Of a stretch of 64,000 nucleotides of DNA, positions 1 through 12,327 are shown piece after piece. Numbering within the stretch: position 1 is the first letter of the stretch; each line of letters begins with the position of its first letter. The stretch is from positions 5,692,913 to 5,756,912 of the forward strand of contig NC_051131.1 in NCBI RefSeq assembly GCF_014839805.1, read 5' to 3'. Source of the DNA: Manduca sexta (Eukaryota > Arthropoda > Insecta > Lepidoptera > Sphingidae). A program made the translations under genes and the position numbers. The notes under the pieces are model-generated. The model was given only the letters and a program-made list of their open reading frames with translations. It had not been told where the DNA came from and made no database searches.

Positions 1-549
1 AGAAAAAACATCTGTAACACCATAAACAATAGGTTAGGTATCACTTTCGAGACAATTTTTGTGTTCATATCGAATGCATGCACATGCTGCCATGCACAAG
101 AAAATACGAAAGAAGAATTGTCGCAAACAGAGGTAGTTACCTAACCTACATAATGTAATGACTACAAGATTTTGGTAAAATTTCACCTCCCTTTTCTTTC
201 CTGCTATCCTTGGAACCTCCCTCTTTCATTTTCTCTTTTCCCCCAACTTCATCTCCCGATTTACAATTTTAGGTCTTTGAAGCTGCTAAGCCAGAGGTTG
301 CCAGTATCTCATCAACTAGAGCCCTCTGAGATATTGTAGCGGTTCCATTAAGAAAAAATAATAGTAAAGAAGCCAATTTTTAGTATAAATATGTACCTAC
401 AATTTGATAAGTCATACCTTTCGAATCCCGATTTTTATACCTAGAAGTCCCATCCAACTTCTCCAATAATAAGACCTGTACTTTTGTTTTCCACTTTCAT
501 TGAAAGTATATTGATAACAAATGGTATTTTATTAAAATAATATTTTTAC
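1..549. other. 3' flank or unresolved end of the SLC22-like gene
   Basis: This stretch lies downstream of the last transporter exon I can place, which ends at 550 on the minus strand. The transporter should need about 110-140 more residues (the last membrane helices). On the minus strand, an acceptor-like CAG near 478 would continue the frame for only about ten residues before a stop. A second open stretch at about 270-345 minus ends in a stop but resembles no transporter helix. I therefore see no convincing exon here. Confidence 0.4.
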
Positions 550-2677
550 CCAATTCCCTCAAGCCAAGTATCATCCACAAAATACATGTGAACCCAGAGG
601 ATGCCGCGCTTGTATATCTTCTTCCCAACTGTTCAACCAGCCATGCAGCAGAAAAATGTGCTGGTACTTCTATAAGTGCCTGCCAAGTAAATTCCAAAAA
701 AGGATTTCCATCTGATTTTTCACCGGAACTCAATAAACTGACGATGTAGCTTACAGTGACAGAGACCCTGCACAGACAAATGATAAAATATGAGGTACAG
801 ATTATTTATAAATAAGTATTATATTACTTACATAGCTAGTCACATTTCTACAAAATATCACGAATGAAATGTTTTTCGCCAGTTTCCAGACAACTAAAAC
901 GTGTATAAGTTTATTAATCCAAAATAATGTAGGTACGCTATAGGTATAAGCTCGACAAAGTATGAGTCCGTATAACAGATAGCGTTCATGCACCATTATT
1001 CTTTCGTATAAAGGCAGTATGTGTACAATGTGATTATTATATAAATATAATTAATATGGTCGTATAACTTGTAAAAATTACCATAAACACAACTGCAAAA
1101 AAGTGTTAATTGCCAATCTTCTGCTAGAAAACAGCTCCAAAGGCCCTAAAGCTTCTTCATTTCCCGTGGTATGAGACTCGGACAGAATTTTATTTTCTGT
1201 GTCTTTTTCTAAACTAGCATTATTTACTCTTGCTATGTGTCGTAGTTGCCTAATACATTTTTTGGGTTTTTTGTTGACCCAAAGCCATTCTGGAGATTCT
1301 ATAATTTTCCTGAAAAAATATAATTCCAATATTATTATTTTTGTTAAATTAGGCAGAGTACTTAGGGGTTATAGACATAAGTACTTACCAAGAAAATATT
1401 AGATAAGGTAATTGAGTTACTGTAGTAACTATTAAAAATGTCTTCCAATCTCTTAACCACCAATATAATAAAGGCATTAAACACATCCCAAAACTGGATG
1501 CAATCAATCGATATTTTGCTATTTGTGATCGCCTTTTAGGAGAAGATATTTCAATCGATATTAAAGATATGCTTTGCAAAGCAAATGTCGAAGGGAAAGC
1601 AGCAATAATACACCCAGTAACAAAAAAGGTGTAAGAGTGGCTGGTAATCAAAGATATTGCGCGTCCAGTGATAAGAAGAGATAATGAGATTATATAAGAT
1701 GGTTTGCGGCCGTATCTAAAATATACAAAACAAGTTTTATGTTTCGCAAAAAAAACATCAACACTAATAATAATATAGATTATAATGGTCGCGGAAAACC
1801 CAACTTACGTGTCACCAAACCACCCAAAAAATAGAGACCCGATTGTTTCGCCTATCTTGCTATAAGCCAATACATTGTCCATGTAAATTTCATTATTACA
1901 AACCCAATTGTTTTGAGACGTTACTGTACTGCCATACCAAGTATTATCGTAAGTATATTCATTACATTCTGAAATTTAAGAATTGTCTTCATATCTAAGT
2001 AGTTATTTTATATGAACATCTGTTTAAAACAAATTATACCTGTTGTTTTGTTGTTGTTGGGAGTAGTAATATAAGTTATAAAACAACTACTAAGCTCGAT
2101 GGTTTCATTGAATTGGTTGAATCTGGTTTAAAATAGATATTGAAAACTTAAAATATACTTAATACAAAAAAATAATTAATACAATATAAAATGATTGTTT
2201 CATTATAAGCATACTATTTGTGCGTTTTCAAAAACACGCTAATGGAATCGCAGCGGATTGGAATTAATTCCAGATATAGCAACATGATTAACTTAAGAGT
2301 TTACCTAATATTAAAGGTAATAAAATAGGTGAAAGCTCATTAAAATGTGAGTGATTGTTGCATCTCTATTTTCATTCATCGGTGCGGGTCAAAATACCAC
2401 AAATACCAATATATAAACATATATTATGTACATAATTTTTGTATTCTACTTACGGTGGTATGTCTTTATATTTTCCAGTTAATAAAGAAAAATTTTCCTG
2501 TTTTTGAGGAGGTTTACACGTGTGTGGAATAACCGTTAGTGCCAATATTATGTTATTATATGCCATACACCACAAAACAGATAAAAGTATGTTGTAGAGA
2601 CAATCAAATTTCTTTTGAAATTTCCCATATTGCCCAACTTCCAACAGAGCGCGTTTATAAAATGAATCGGTGGTCAT
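550..2677 (-). CDS. SLC22-type organic cation/carnitine transporter-like protein (partial)
   Basis: This is a major facilitator superfamily membrane transporter of the SLC22 type, expected in the plasma membrane moving organic ions. Exons in transcript order are 2677-2454, 2122-2040, 1968-1809, 1715-1389, 1309-1082 and 767-550; all junctions are GT-AG and keep frame (413 aa so far). The start is the first ATG, MTTDSFYKRALLEVGQ, followed by a helix and a cysteine-bearing extracellular loop, as SLC22 proteins have. Visible landmarks are the MFS loop motif GWFGDTYGRK (about residues 150-160), the family motif ESPEWL (about 268-273) after helix 6, and a second MFS loop motif LGRR (388-391). The family is usually 500-550 aa, so the last helices are missing from the model. 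They may lie left of the window, in exons I missed, or be lost. The last donor (GTAAAA) is weak. The substrate cannot be inferred. Confidence 0.85.
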
Positions 2678-4997
2678 TATCTCCACTGATTACAGTGATT
2701 ACTGATTAGGTGACACGACGCGATGTCGCGAGTCACAACGCGATAATACATTAATATTATAATTTATACCGTAACACAGATTCGTAGATTAAGTTTATAT
2801 CCGTCACGGACAAGATAAAGTGTATGATATAATCTGTATACTTATTTATCTATTTTAGGGCTGATTTTTTCACACAAAAGTACACTAGGTAACACATAAA
2901 TGTTATTTGCAAAATAAAATACATGAACAAATTAAACATTAAGTATATTATATATGAAGTTAATTTTATATGCAATCAGAATATAATTTATTTTATTGAC
3001 AACTTTTATCAAACTATTAAAACACCAGCCCTCAATTAAATAAAAGATACAAAAATATTTGTTGAGGATTATTACGAAAGTTTGTCGCAGGTTCACCCGC
3101 GTGAAAAGTCTTTCCTGCCACAATAGTCCCTAAATTATTAAAGCGATCCATAGCGCCAAATGTACGACGCCAGCCTTATCTATTTCCAAAAACTGTATTA
3201 TAACTAGCACTTTACCGATTCGAAAGTAGTCTCCATTATGTTAGTCCATTCAATTCAAGTGCCAAATTTCGTACAAATTCGTCCAGCACGTAGTACATAT
3301 ATATCGATGGTTCAGCAATAATTTCGACTACCTACTTCTAACAAACATCTACACTTTCAAACATATCCCAAACAATAGCAAATTTCTTTTAACAATTCTT
3401 CTTACGGCTGAACCACTAATTCGATTTTTCCTTTTATAACTAGTAATGGTGGCATGCGCACAAGTGGGTCGTCAAGTAAAGTGACTACCGCCCTAGAAAT
3501 AGTAAATTACGATTACTCTGAAAATCAATGTGGGCATTTACGAATCTTTCTGACCTCATGAAATAGAGCATGAGTGCTATTCTACATACTTTCAAATATA
3601 AATGTTCACCGGTTGATATCTAAATTATAGTAAGTAATCGAATCTGTACATATAGTTTTATAAGTTTTAGATACAGAGAACCGAGGGTAAACAGCTTTTT
3701 TGACTTTAAAAAAACTCGGAAAATTGGCGACAGCCTATTTGCACTCTTTAACCTAAGAATCTTTAACTACTTAGTGCCTTCTGAAAGTAAATATTTATTT
3801 TGCTTTTTAGAACTCTGTTGAAAATTAGTGGTGATCATGGCAGTAACACAGTATTCGTATTCTCTTTGGGCAGTAAGCTAAGTCTAGTCTTCAAAATTCA
3901 TACTTCTAAACTTTGTTTCATTATATAAAGAAAAATTAACTGCAAAAATAATAACAAAAAATAGACAACAATTACATAGGTGTTAGTCGCGGTATCGACT
4001 ATCTAAAAGAATTCTTCTAGATTTTTTTGAGCAGGATCCTGACGTTTTTCAGAATGATAATAATAATTGTCTTTTATTTCTTTCCACCTTTTAAAAATAC
4101 TATAATCAAAAGACCTTGTCATATAGGTTGTCTTGCCGTATAGTATCTTTTATCACAAGTTAATATAAAACAAAACACAATTTTCATTTTCATTTTAGGT
4201 AAAATTTAAGAACCAGTAGAGGGTTAGTATGTATTACAGCCAGAGGTTACGAATGGCGGGGACGGAATAAGGCCTAGAAACGGTAAGTGGAAATAATATT
4301 AAGAAAATAAAAGTAATACTACTACTTTATAATATTAGGTAATTATGGAGTTCGCGTAGTATATAATAATTCCTGCTTTAGTTATTATTATTATTCTGAG
4401 TTTCCAATATAATGACATGGAACAGAGTCAGTCTTGAGAGGGGTAGCGAACCAAGCAACCGCCCGGCCCGAGGCCTCACGCGGTGCCTTTGCTGCGCTGA
4501 AGGCTTTTTTTTAGCACACTAAGTCGTTAACCAGCAAATTTTTCCTATCCATCTACGAAATTGTTGAATCTATTTTCTTTTGCTCTCTCTTGGACTCTTG
4601 CTTCAGCTAAGGCCCCCACTGAGAGGAAAAAAAACGACATTGCATTGTCAGAATTCGGATGTTTTGAATTCAGAATGCCATTCCGGATTTATAAGCCCTG
4701 CGTTAATTCCCAATGCTAACAAAAATTAAATCCTAACGGGTAATAAACATCTGAAATACTTATTAAATAAATTATAATATTTATACTCACTAATCATCCA
4801 GTTTATTTTTATTATAAAAATAAATCTCGTAACTTTGTAATGCCAAGAATAAATTACTTCGTTTTTTATGTAATGGCAACACAGTTTACGGCGGTTGATT
4901 GACTCGTCTAGCTTGCCGCCTGCGCGATTTTCTGTGGCTTTTCGCGCCTCGCATAATTATTTAGTCATAATTATTTACATGCACCTAACATTCCACA
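2678..4997. other. Divergent intergenic region between SLC22-like gene and PPM1G
   Basis: Both flanking genes are transcribed away from this region, so it should hold two promoters. At 4939-4948 the sequence TTTTCGCGCC, about 50 bases before the PPM1G ATG, fits an E2F-type site; this is inference from the motif alone. A short retroposon scrap lies at about 3080-3135. A GC-richer patch at about 4435-4510 is unlike its surroundings but unrecognised. No coding exon is visible. Confidence 0.4.
3080..3135 (+). repeat. Degenerate retroposon fragment
   Basis: The stretch with cgcgtgaaaagtc followed by acaatagtccctaaa resembles part of the repeat at 60712-60985 (acgtgaaaagcctg and acaaaagtccctaaaa). 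It is short and diverged, so the assignment is tentative. Confidence 0.35.
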
Positions 4998-7900
4998 ATG
5001 GGTGCATATTTATCTGAACCTGTGACCGAAAAGGTATCCAGCGATGAAGCAAATGATAAACTAGAGTGCGGCGCGAGCTCCATGCAAGGATGGCGTGTCA
5101 ACCAAGAGGTACTGTCTTTAGTGTTTCGTTCTTTGTAATGTAATACGGCTTTGAGAAATCTATAAAACCATTTAAACTTACACCTGGATAGTAAGTTGTA
5201 CAGAGATGTCGCGGTCTTCCTATGCTTGTATGAACTTGTACAGTTAGGTAGATGGTTAGCACTGCATACAATTTGATTTATACCTACGTAGTGTGGACTA
5301 TGTTCATACAATACTTGGACTTTACATTTCTACAAACCTTTCTAACGTTTATATTTGAAATGTGATGTTGCTTTTGATGTTATGACAAATGGTGTGCAAA
5401 TTGGATGTTATAGTGAATATGCGGAATAAAATGTTGAAAATATTTAATAAATAAGTTTTGTGACTCCCTATTTAATGTTTGTTTGTAAGTATTTATGGTT
5501 ATGTTGCAGGTTAAAAAGTGCTATCTAAGATAATTATTTGTGTAACTCATTTATAATTGACATAACCTAAAGTTTGTAAGGGTTAGTAAAACATGACTAT
5601 TGTAAATACAATATAAAATTTTATTTTGTATTTGTTTCTGTATCGATATTCAAGCATATAGCAGTAAAATAATGAAAAAAAATAATACATAACAATTTAC
5701 AACTTTTTAAACAAGAATCAGGAAGATAACTGCTTTTATTAACATAACTTTTGAATATAAGGAGACAAAGCATAAATATGTCCGAAGAATTACTCTATAG
5801 TTATATTGTTGTTTTAGGATGCTCATAACACAATCTTGGACTATGACTCCAACACATCTTTATTTGCTGTTTATGATGGCCATGGTGGGGCTGAAGTGGC
5901 ATTATACTGTTCACAAAATTTTCCAAATTTCATAAAAAATATAGAAGCATACAAGACGGGTGATCTGACGAAAGCTTTAGAAGATGCCTTTCTGGAGTTT
6001 GATGCTTCAATTGCCACTAAAGAGGTGATGGACATATTGAAAGAATTGGCCGGTGAGTTATATTATCATTTATATGTAAGTGGATATTACAAATACATTA
6101 GGTTTCAGGTACATTGTATATGAAATGTATACATTCCCAAGTGTCCATTCATATGAATTCTATTGAATTTTATTTTATTAATGTGGTAATGTTTTAAGGA
6201 GAAATAAATCCACCAGGACCCAGTGACAATGAAGCAGAATCTGAGGATGAAAATGTCAGTAATCTATATCAAGAGGCTAGGCTTCCATTGCAGGTAGGGC
6301 TGATTCCTAATTTTTTAACCTTATTTAATATCATAATATGACATTTTTTCCAGTGGCAACAGATTATTATTAATATTGTATTGAATGTTACTTACATAAC
6401 ATATATGAATTATGCAATGATTCTATTCAACAAATAATAATTTATTTTTAAGAGTGTGTTGTTAGATCTATTAAAATCAAGATCTGATACTAGTGTATTG
6501 TTAAGTGACAAGCTGTTGATATTTTTTTATAAATAGTATTTGGAGCTTTTAACTGTTTTCCCAATGTTGATTTCAGGGATATAATCTTTTAACATCATGT
6601 TATTCTATTGGAGTTTTTATTAGGAAATATTATCATGTAGGCAATTTGATTGGCCACAGGCATTGTGAACGATAAGAATTAATGATAATTTTTTAACATG
6701 CTATCCATATGGTTAACGTCTAATATTTTCGACAGGAGGTTCTTGCTAAATATGAAAATAAGCTAAGCACCCTTCATCGTGCTCGTCTTGGCGATACCGC
6801 TACGCCATTATCACCCTGCCTACGTGCCAAGAAAAACACTGATGACGCTAGTGGATCAGGTAGGAATATTACATATTAAGCTGCCAATAGATTAGATTCA
6901 AGAATTTATTATTGTTTCATAGAAAATTGTGTTTTCGAATCTGAAATTGAATGCAGATTAAGGTGAAAACAAAATCAGCAATAGTAATTTTAGGAAATTA
7001 TTGCATTGATGTGAACAACATTTCATATCTTCAGGTGCTGGTGCGTCCAGTTCAAGTTCAGGGTTCAGTTTTGTCGCTGGTTCTAGTTCAGAACAGGCCA
7101 GTGGTGAAGCATCATCAAGCAAGAATGGCCTGTCGTCCAACACAGATCCAGAGACCAATGCAGATGAAGACACAGGAGGTGTTTCTTCTACAAATTCTAA
7201 TGAAGAAGACAAAGATCTAAATGGAGAGGTAATGATGTTTAATTGCATTGTTTCTGTTATAAAATTAGTACAGTAGAGTACTTAATTATTATTTCTATAG
7301 TCATAAACTTAAAAATATATGTTTTATTCTGTGAAGAAAAAACATTGTACCACTTTTTAAACACCTTTACGTACAAGGAGGAATTTGTGATTTGACATAA
7401 AGTTTACTTAAAAAAGGAGTGCAGAAAAATAAAATTTATATATTATAATATGTGTTTCAAACATATTAATTAAATTGGACATTCGAATTTAAACCACTGG
7501 ATAATCACTAGTCCCATTTAAAAGTACATGTTCAGATCAGTAATTTAATCATCCTGAGTAACACATGGCGGTACTATTATCTAAGATATGCAATTGAAAT
7601 ATGTATTGTTCTTATTTTAGGTTTCAACAAGTGATCCCCTACAAAATGTTAAAGACCCCATTGCTGTGGACATTGACAAAACCAATTCCACAGTACCCGA
7701 TAGTTCCGAAGACAATTGTCATGAACCTGAACAAAGTGGTGATGCCAAGACTGAACCACTTACTGATAATGGCTCGGAAGTCTGTAATGGGGAAGTAACT
7801 GATTCAAAACAAGTTGAAACTGAAGATAATAATATAACATCCTCGAATGGTTCTGCTACCCCTGTTAAATCAGGGAAAATTAAACGTTAGTGCAAATTTC

Positions 7901-10801
7901 TTTTATATTGTTACCCTAAAACTAATGCAGTGACCCTAATAATTTACACTAGATATTTTGATTGTTTCAAAAGTGATAAATTACTTTTTGTAATACCTTA
8001 AGTATAATTAATATTAAAGTTCCATGTTTATTTCAAAGCATCACCTGTATCAAGCTCAGAGAAGACGGCGCCGGAGAGGCCGAAAAAGGCAAATCTGCGC
8101 CGTGCAGCCGCCGCTGTATATGAAAAGCTTTTGAGGCAGGCGGCCGAGGAAGACGATGAAAGTGACTCAAATGATGAGACTTTTGAAGGCGGCGAAGCTA
8201 TGTCTTCTGATGAAGAAAATGTTAATGGAATGGAAGACTCTTCTATCGATGGTAAGCAAGTGTTATAGCTAGATGCACAATTAGACTAAAATAAAAATGA
8301 AACTCACACTATTCTATATCTATTTAAATCCTCAAGTGCCACACTTTATAGTCAATAAAACACTTAGGTGAAGCAGAAGAAGAAGACGATGAAGAAGATT
8401 ATGAAGCAGAATCAAGTGATGAAGAGGGTGAAGAGGATCTTACAATGACAGAGGAGCCAGGAAATGATAGCGGTTGCACTGCAGTGGTAGCATTGCTACG
8501 AGGTAACTATAATTCATTAAAACTTTTACTCAATGTTGTTGAGGTATGAGGTATTGGTCTGAATCTTGAATACTTTCAAAAATATCTACAGGCTCAATAA
8601 ATAATTTGTGTCCTATATTCTGTAAAAATATGATAACTTCTACTATTTTTATGCCCATATTGAAAACTACATTGCACTGAAATGGTAAGTGTAGTGCAGC
8701 AATTGAGTGTTGAAGGACAGATGAATTAATCACTCCCAGATGAACTGAACCTGTGCTTAGAGAGACAAGACGACACTTTTTCTCTGTCTATTCCAGTTCA
8801 ATACCAAATTTGTGAAATTGTATGTGTTTTTATGTTATTTTTATAAATACGAAAGTACTATGCATTGAGTGTTAACTCAGAAATACGCTCCGATCTAAAC
8901 TTGTTGACGCCTCTGAACATCGTATGTTCTGATGCGTAGAACACAATATCAGGTGCCAAACCCCAGTTTACAACCAAGCTCAATAGTTCAACAATTTTAT
9001 ATTGTTGACAATTATCTTGCAAATTCTTTGGCTCACAAGACAAATTTTATGTCATTTATTTGGAATAGATATATTTTACATTTTACAAAACATATCAAAA
9101 TTCAAAAACCAAAACAATATTTGTTAATTAATTAAAATTTCATAATTTTATGAATCTGTTTAGATATAAAAAATAGAATCAGAAATTTAAATAAGCCTCA
9201 ATATATAGTATTTACTTGATTGTATCTGCACGGACTTGCACTCACAGATAATTTCGCATTCGCTCATAAGTTTGAATACAACTATTCATGAATTATTGTT
9301 ATACAGCAAAGAAAATTATATGTATGTATGTATATATGAAAGCGGCGATAGCCTAGTTGGGTGTGGAACGGTCTGCCAAGACGAATGTCCGCAGGTTCAA
9401 ATCCCAAGGGCACGCACCTCTGACTTTTCTAAAAAATCATGTGTGTATTCTTTGTGAATTTATCGTTCGCTTTAACGGTGAAGGAAAACATCGTGAGGAA
9501 ACCTGCACATCCGAGAAGTTCTCTATAGGAATTTCGAAGGTGTGTGAAGTCTACCAATCCGCACTAGGCCAGCGTGGTGGACTAAGGCCTAATCCCTCTC
9601 TGTAGTAGAGGAGGCCCGTGCTCAGCAGTGGGCAAGTATATAATACAGGGCTGATATTATTATTATGTATGTATACATATATCTATGTATGTATATGTTG
9701 TCTATAAATTATTTGTGTTAGCGCATATGTATATTTATGTAGTATATTCTACATATTATCGTATCTAATTTTTCATATTACTATTATTATTGCTATTATT
9801 ATTATAATTTTTTTTTTATCTTTTTACGTACGCCCTAAACTGCCCTTTCGACTATTTTTATCATCTCCATCCAATGGTTGTCTGGTAGAGATCGCCTCGA
9901 GCGATAAGACCGCCATTTGTACCACCAATGTATTCTTTTCCACCGTCTGTATGCAAATTTGTCTTCTTTTTGTTTTCTTTTTACATTTTTGGTGTACAAA
10001 AAAGTTTTAAATAAATAAATAAAATTTAAAACATAAGTAAGTACTTACTGACTTAGAATTTTACTATTTGTTTTAGACAATGAATTGTATGTCGCGAATG
10101 CTGGGGATTCACGCTGTATTATCTGCAGAGAAGGAAAAGCCATTGATATGTCAATTGATCACAAGCCAGAAGATGCGCCAGAACTAGAGAGAATAACCAA
10201 AGCTGGTGGGAAAGTTTCCACTGACGGACGAATTAATGGTGGCCTTAATTTATCGCGGGCCATTGGCGATCATTCATACAAACAGAATAAAGAAATGGGT
10301 GCTAAAGAACAAATGATCACAGCATTCCCTGACGTAAAAACATTGACAATAGATCCAGATAAAGATCAGTTTATGGTGCTGGCTTGTGATGGTATATGGA
10401 ACTTTATGTCTAGTCAAGATGTTTGCGACTTCATTCTACCCAGGTTGGCTGAAGGCAGGGAAAAGTTATCACAGATTTGCGAAGAGGTTGGTATTTATAC
10501 TTTTGTTAGTTTTCATTCTTGTATGTAACATAATAATGATTATATATTTCTTGTACAGATGTTTGATCATTGTCTGGCACCAAGCACAATGGGTGATGGG
10601 ACAGGTTGTGATAATATGACCGCAATAATCGTGCGATTTAAAGATGGAAAAATTGCTGAGGTTGGTCAAAATTCCAACAATGCGGAAGGCTCGAAAAAAC
10701 GCGTGGCTGAAGAAGAGCCCAGTGAAGAAACACAACAAGAATGTAAAAGGCAAAAGTTTGATGATCCTCTTTCTAGTTCTGTAGTGACTTCCAGTGTTTA
10801 G
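4998..10801 (+). CDS. PPM1G: Protein phosphatase 1G (PP2C gamma), PPM1G orthologue
   Basis: This is a metal-dependent Ser/Thr phosphatase of the PP2C family. PPM1G is known as a nuclear enzyme linked to pre-mRNA splicing and histone handling. Ten in-phase exons are 4998-5108, 5818-6052, 6199-6293, 6736-6859, 7035-7228, 7621-7885, 8039-8251, 8368-8502, 10077-10486 and 10559-10801, giving 674 aa. The N-terminus MGAYLSEP followed by MQGWRV is the PPM1G signature; the glycine at position 2 could be myristoylated. Catalytic landmarks are ED at 37-38, DGHGG at 57-61, ANAGDSR near 464-470, [12 protein letters not shown] at 512-523, CDGIW near 561-565 and GCDNMT at 610-615, so all metal-binding aspartates appear present. 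The PP2C domain is split by a low-complexity Ser/Asp/Glu-rich insert (about 115-450), most acidic near 380-440, as in other PPM1G proteins. The C-terminus carries lysine/arginine patches that could be nuclear signals. Human PPM1G is 546 aa, so this insert is longer. The exon 9 donor (GTTGGT) is unusual. Confidence 0.95.
9338..9666 (+). mobile_element. tRNA-derived SINE in PPM1G intron 8
   Basis: The element has an internal RNA polymerase III promoter. Box A TAGCCTAGTTGG (9349-9360) matches TRGCNNAGYNGG, and box B GGTTCAAATCC (9394-9404) matches GGTTCRANYCC. The body includes ggaaaacatcgtgaggaaacctg, a string I recall from common lepidopteran SINEs. It ends in a run of ATT repeats and is flanked by (TATG)n-type simple sequence. 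It lies in the sense orientation inside the intron. A reversed 3' fragment of the same family is at 32256-32345. Confidence 0.85.
9812..10024 (+). mobile_element. 3' end of a LINE (truncated) in PPM1G intron 8
   Basis: The segment contains ggttgtctggtagagatcgc then gcgataagaccgcc, a signature of lepidopteran non-LTR retrotransposon 3' ends. It finishes in an (AAAT)n tail at about 10007-10024, just upstream of PPM1G exon 9. No reverse transcriptase sequence is attached, so it is a heavily 5'-truncated copy. Confidence 0.7.
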
Positions 10802-12327
10802 ACCTTTAATAAAAAGACAAAAGTGTTCAAACCACACAAATTATTGTGAAACATTTGGTGGAGATTTATAATTTGAATTATAAAATAGGCACACAATGGT
10901 TTCTACAATTTGGAAATTTATTTTTTGTTTCACTAAGTAATTTATTTTACGCATTGCTATTTTGGTTTATCACCCTCATATTTTGTATTTTAGTTGACAT
11001 GTATTATATTTGCCAGTTTCCACTTCAAAAATAATGGATATACTAATTATTTAGATGATTAATTATGCATGCACATAGCTTCATTGGTGATGTCGATTAC
11101 ATATTATGTGATATGACGTGTAAGGAAATACTGTAGTTAAATATTATTAGTATATTTTCAATAGCAACAATTTGGGCCTTATAAATACGTTATGCGTCAT
11201 TTTATAACATTAAGCATTTATTTACATTTAATTATAATGGTTTGTTGCTTTTGGAAATTTATTTTTTTAAACCTTTCTTCCTATCTTTAGAAATGTGTGA
11301 CTGAATTTATCGCGATAATTTACAAGGACGAGGTGCGATTTATAAATTAGTGATTGTTTATTACATTATGACGAAGGACTGCGACGGTAAAATAGCCGAG
11401 CTGATAAATTGATGGTTATTTAAGCGGCTCATAGTGAGTATTCTCGATAAGGGAAGATTGCTGCTAATGATTAAATTCAGAACTGACTTGTTGACGATAG
11501 CCTTAGGTAATAAGCTGTAAGTGTAAGTTATAGTAATAAATGACTATAGTCTAGTTATGTTGAAACCCATTAGTTTACAGAATAAAAAATGCAAATACAA
11601 AATTCATTTGTATCACTCGTTTTGAAGTATATCATAACTAGATAGTAGGAATATGAAACTTCATTTTCAATATGTCGAAACATGTTACGTGCAGCACATT
11701 ATACCTGTTAGTGCCCAGTTATATATTTGTGTACCTATTTATTGATTTTTATTGAAACCATCTTGAATACAAGGGTACTGTTACAAGTTATTATAGTTTT
11801 CTGTTTATAATTATAGAAAAAAAAGAAAATAGTTAATTTGTTCTTATTTAGAATCTAAAAATTGGTATCTAAATTATTAATCCACATGAAAATTCTCAAA
11901 TAAATTGTTATGGTGTTTGGTACAGAAAATTATTATAATAATGACATTGGCATGTTCCTACAAAAAAAGTTATAAAATTTGGAGTCAAGGGAATCTAATG
12001 TATATTTCAATTATTTATGTGTTATTCTGTAGTAATAAGTAGTTATATTTTTGTAATCACAGGTATTGTAAAAAAATAAGATAATTTCACAATCATGATA
12101 CATATTCCAAGTTTATTGTGATTTGTATAAACTTATTGCAAATGGACAAATATTGTGCAGGAAACCCCATACTTCTACTTTGCAGGTTCAGTATAAGAAC
12201 TGTTCTCATTTCATGTGTGTTTCTAAGAAAATTACATTTTTACAGACTGTGCGATTGTTTTATTTCAGCATAATTTTATAAGTGTAGCGAACAATTAAAA
12301 TGTTACAGCCAAATATGTTTTTTAACA
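10802..12327. other. PPM1G 3' UTR and convergent intergenic region
   Basis: PPM1G and IFT20 converge here. A canonical AATAAA lies at 10808-10813, seven bases after the PPM1G stop, but the real transcript end could be later. The sequence is AT-rich and I see no exon or recognisable repeat. Confidence 0.5.

Noticed and set aside
9349..9404. A possible tRNA gene with good A and B boxes
   Set aside because: The sequence does not fold into a full cloverleaf by eye and continues into a SINE body and repeat tail.
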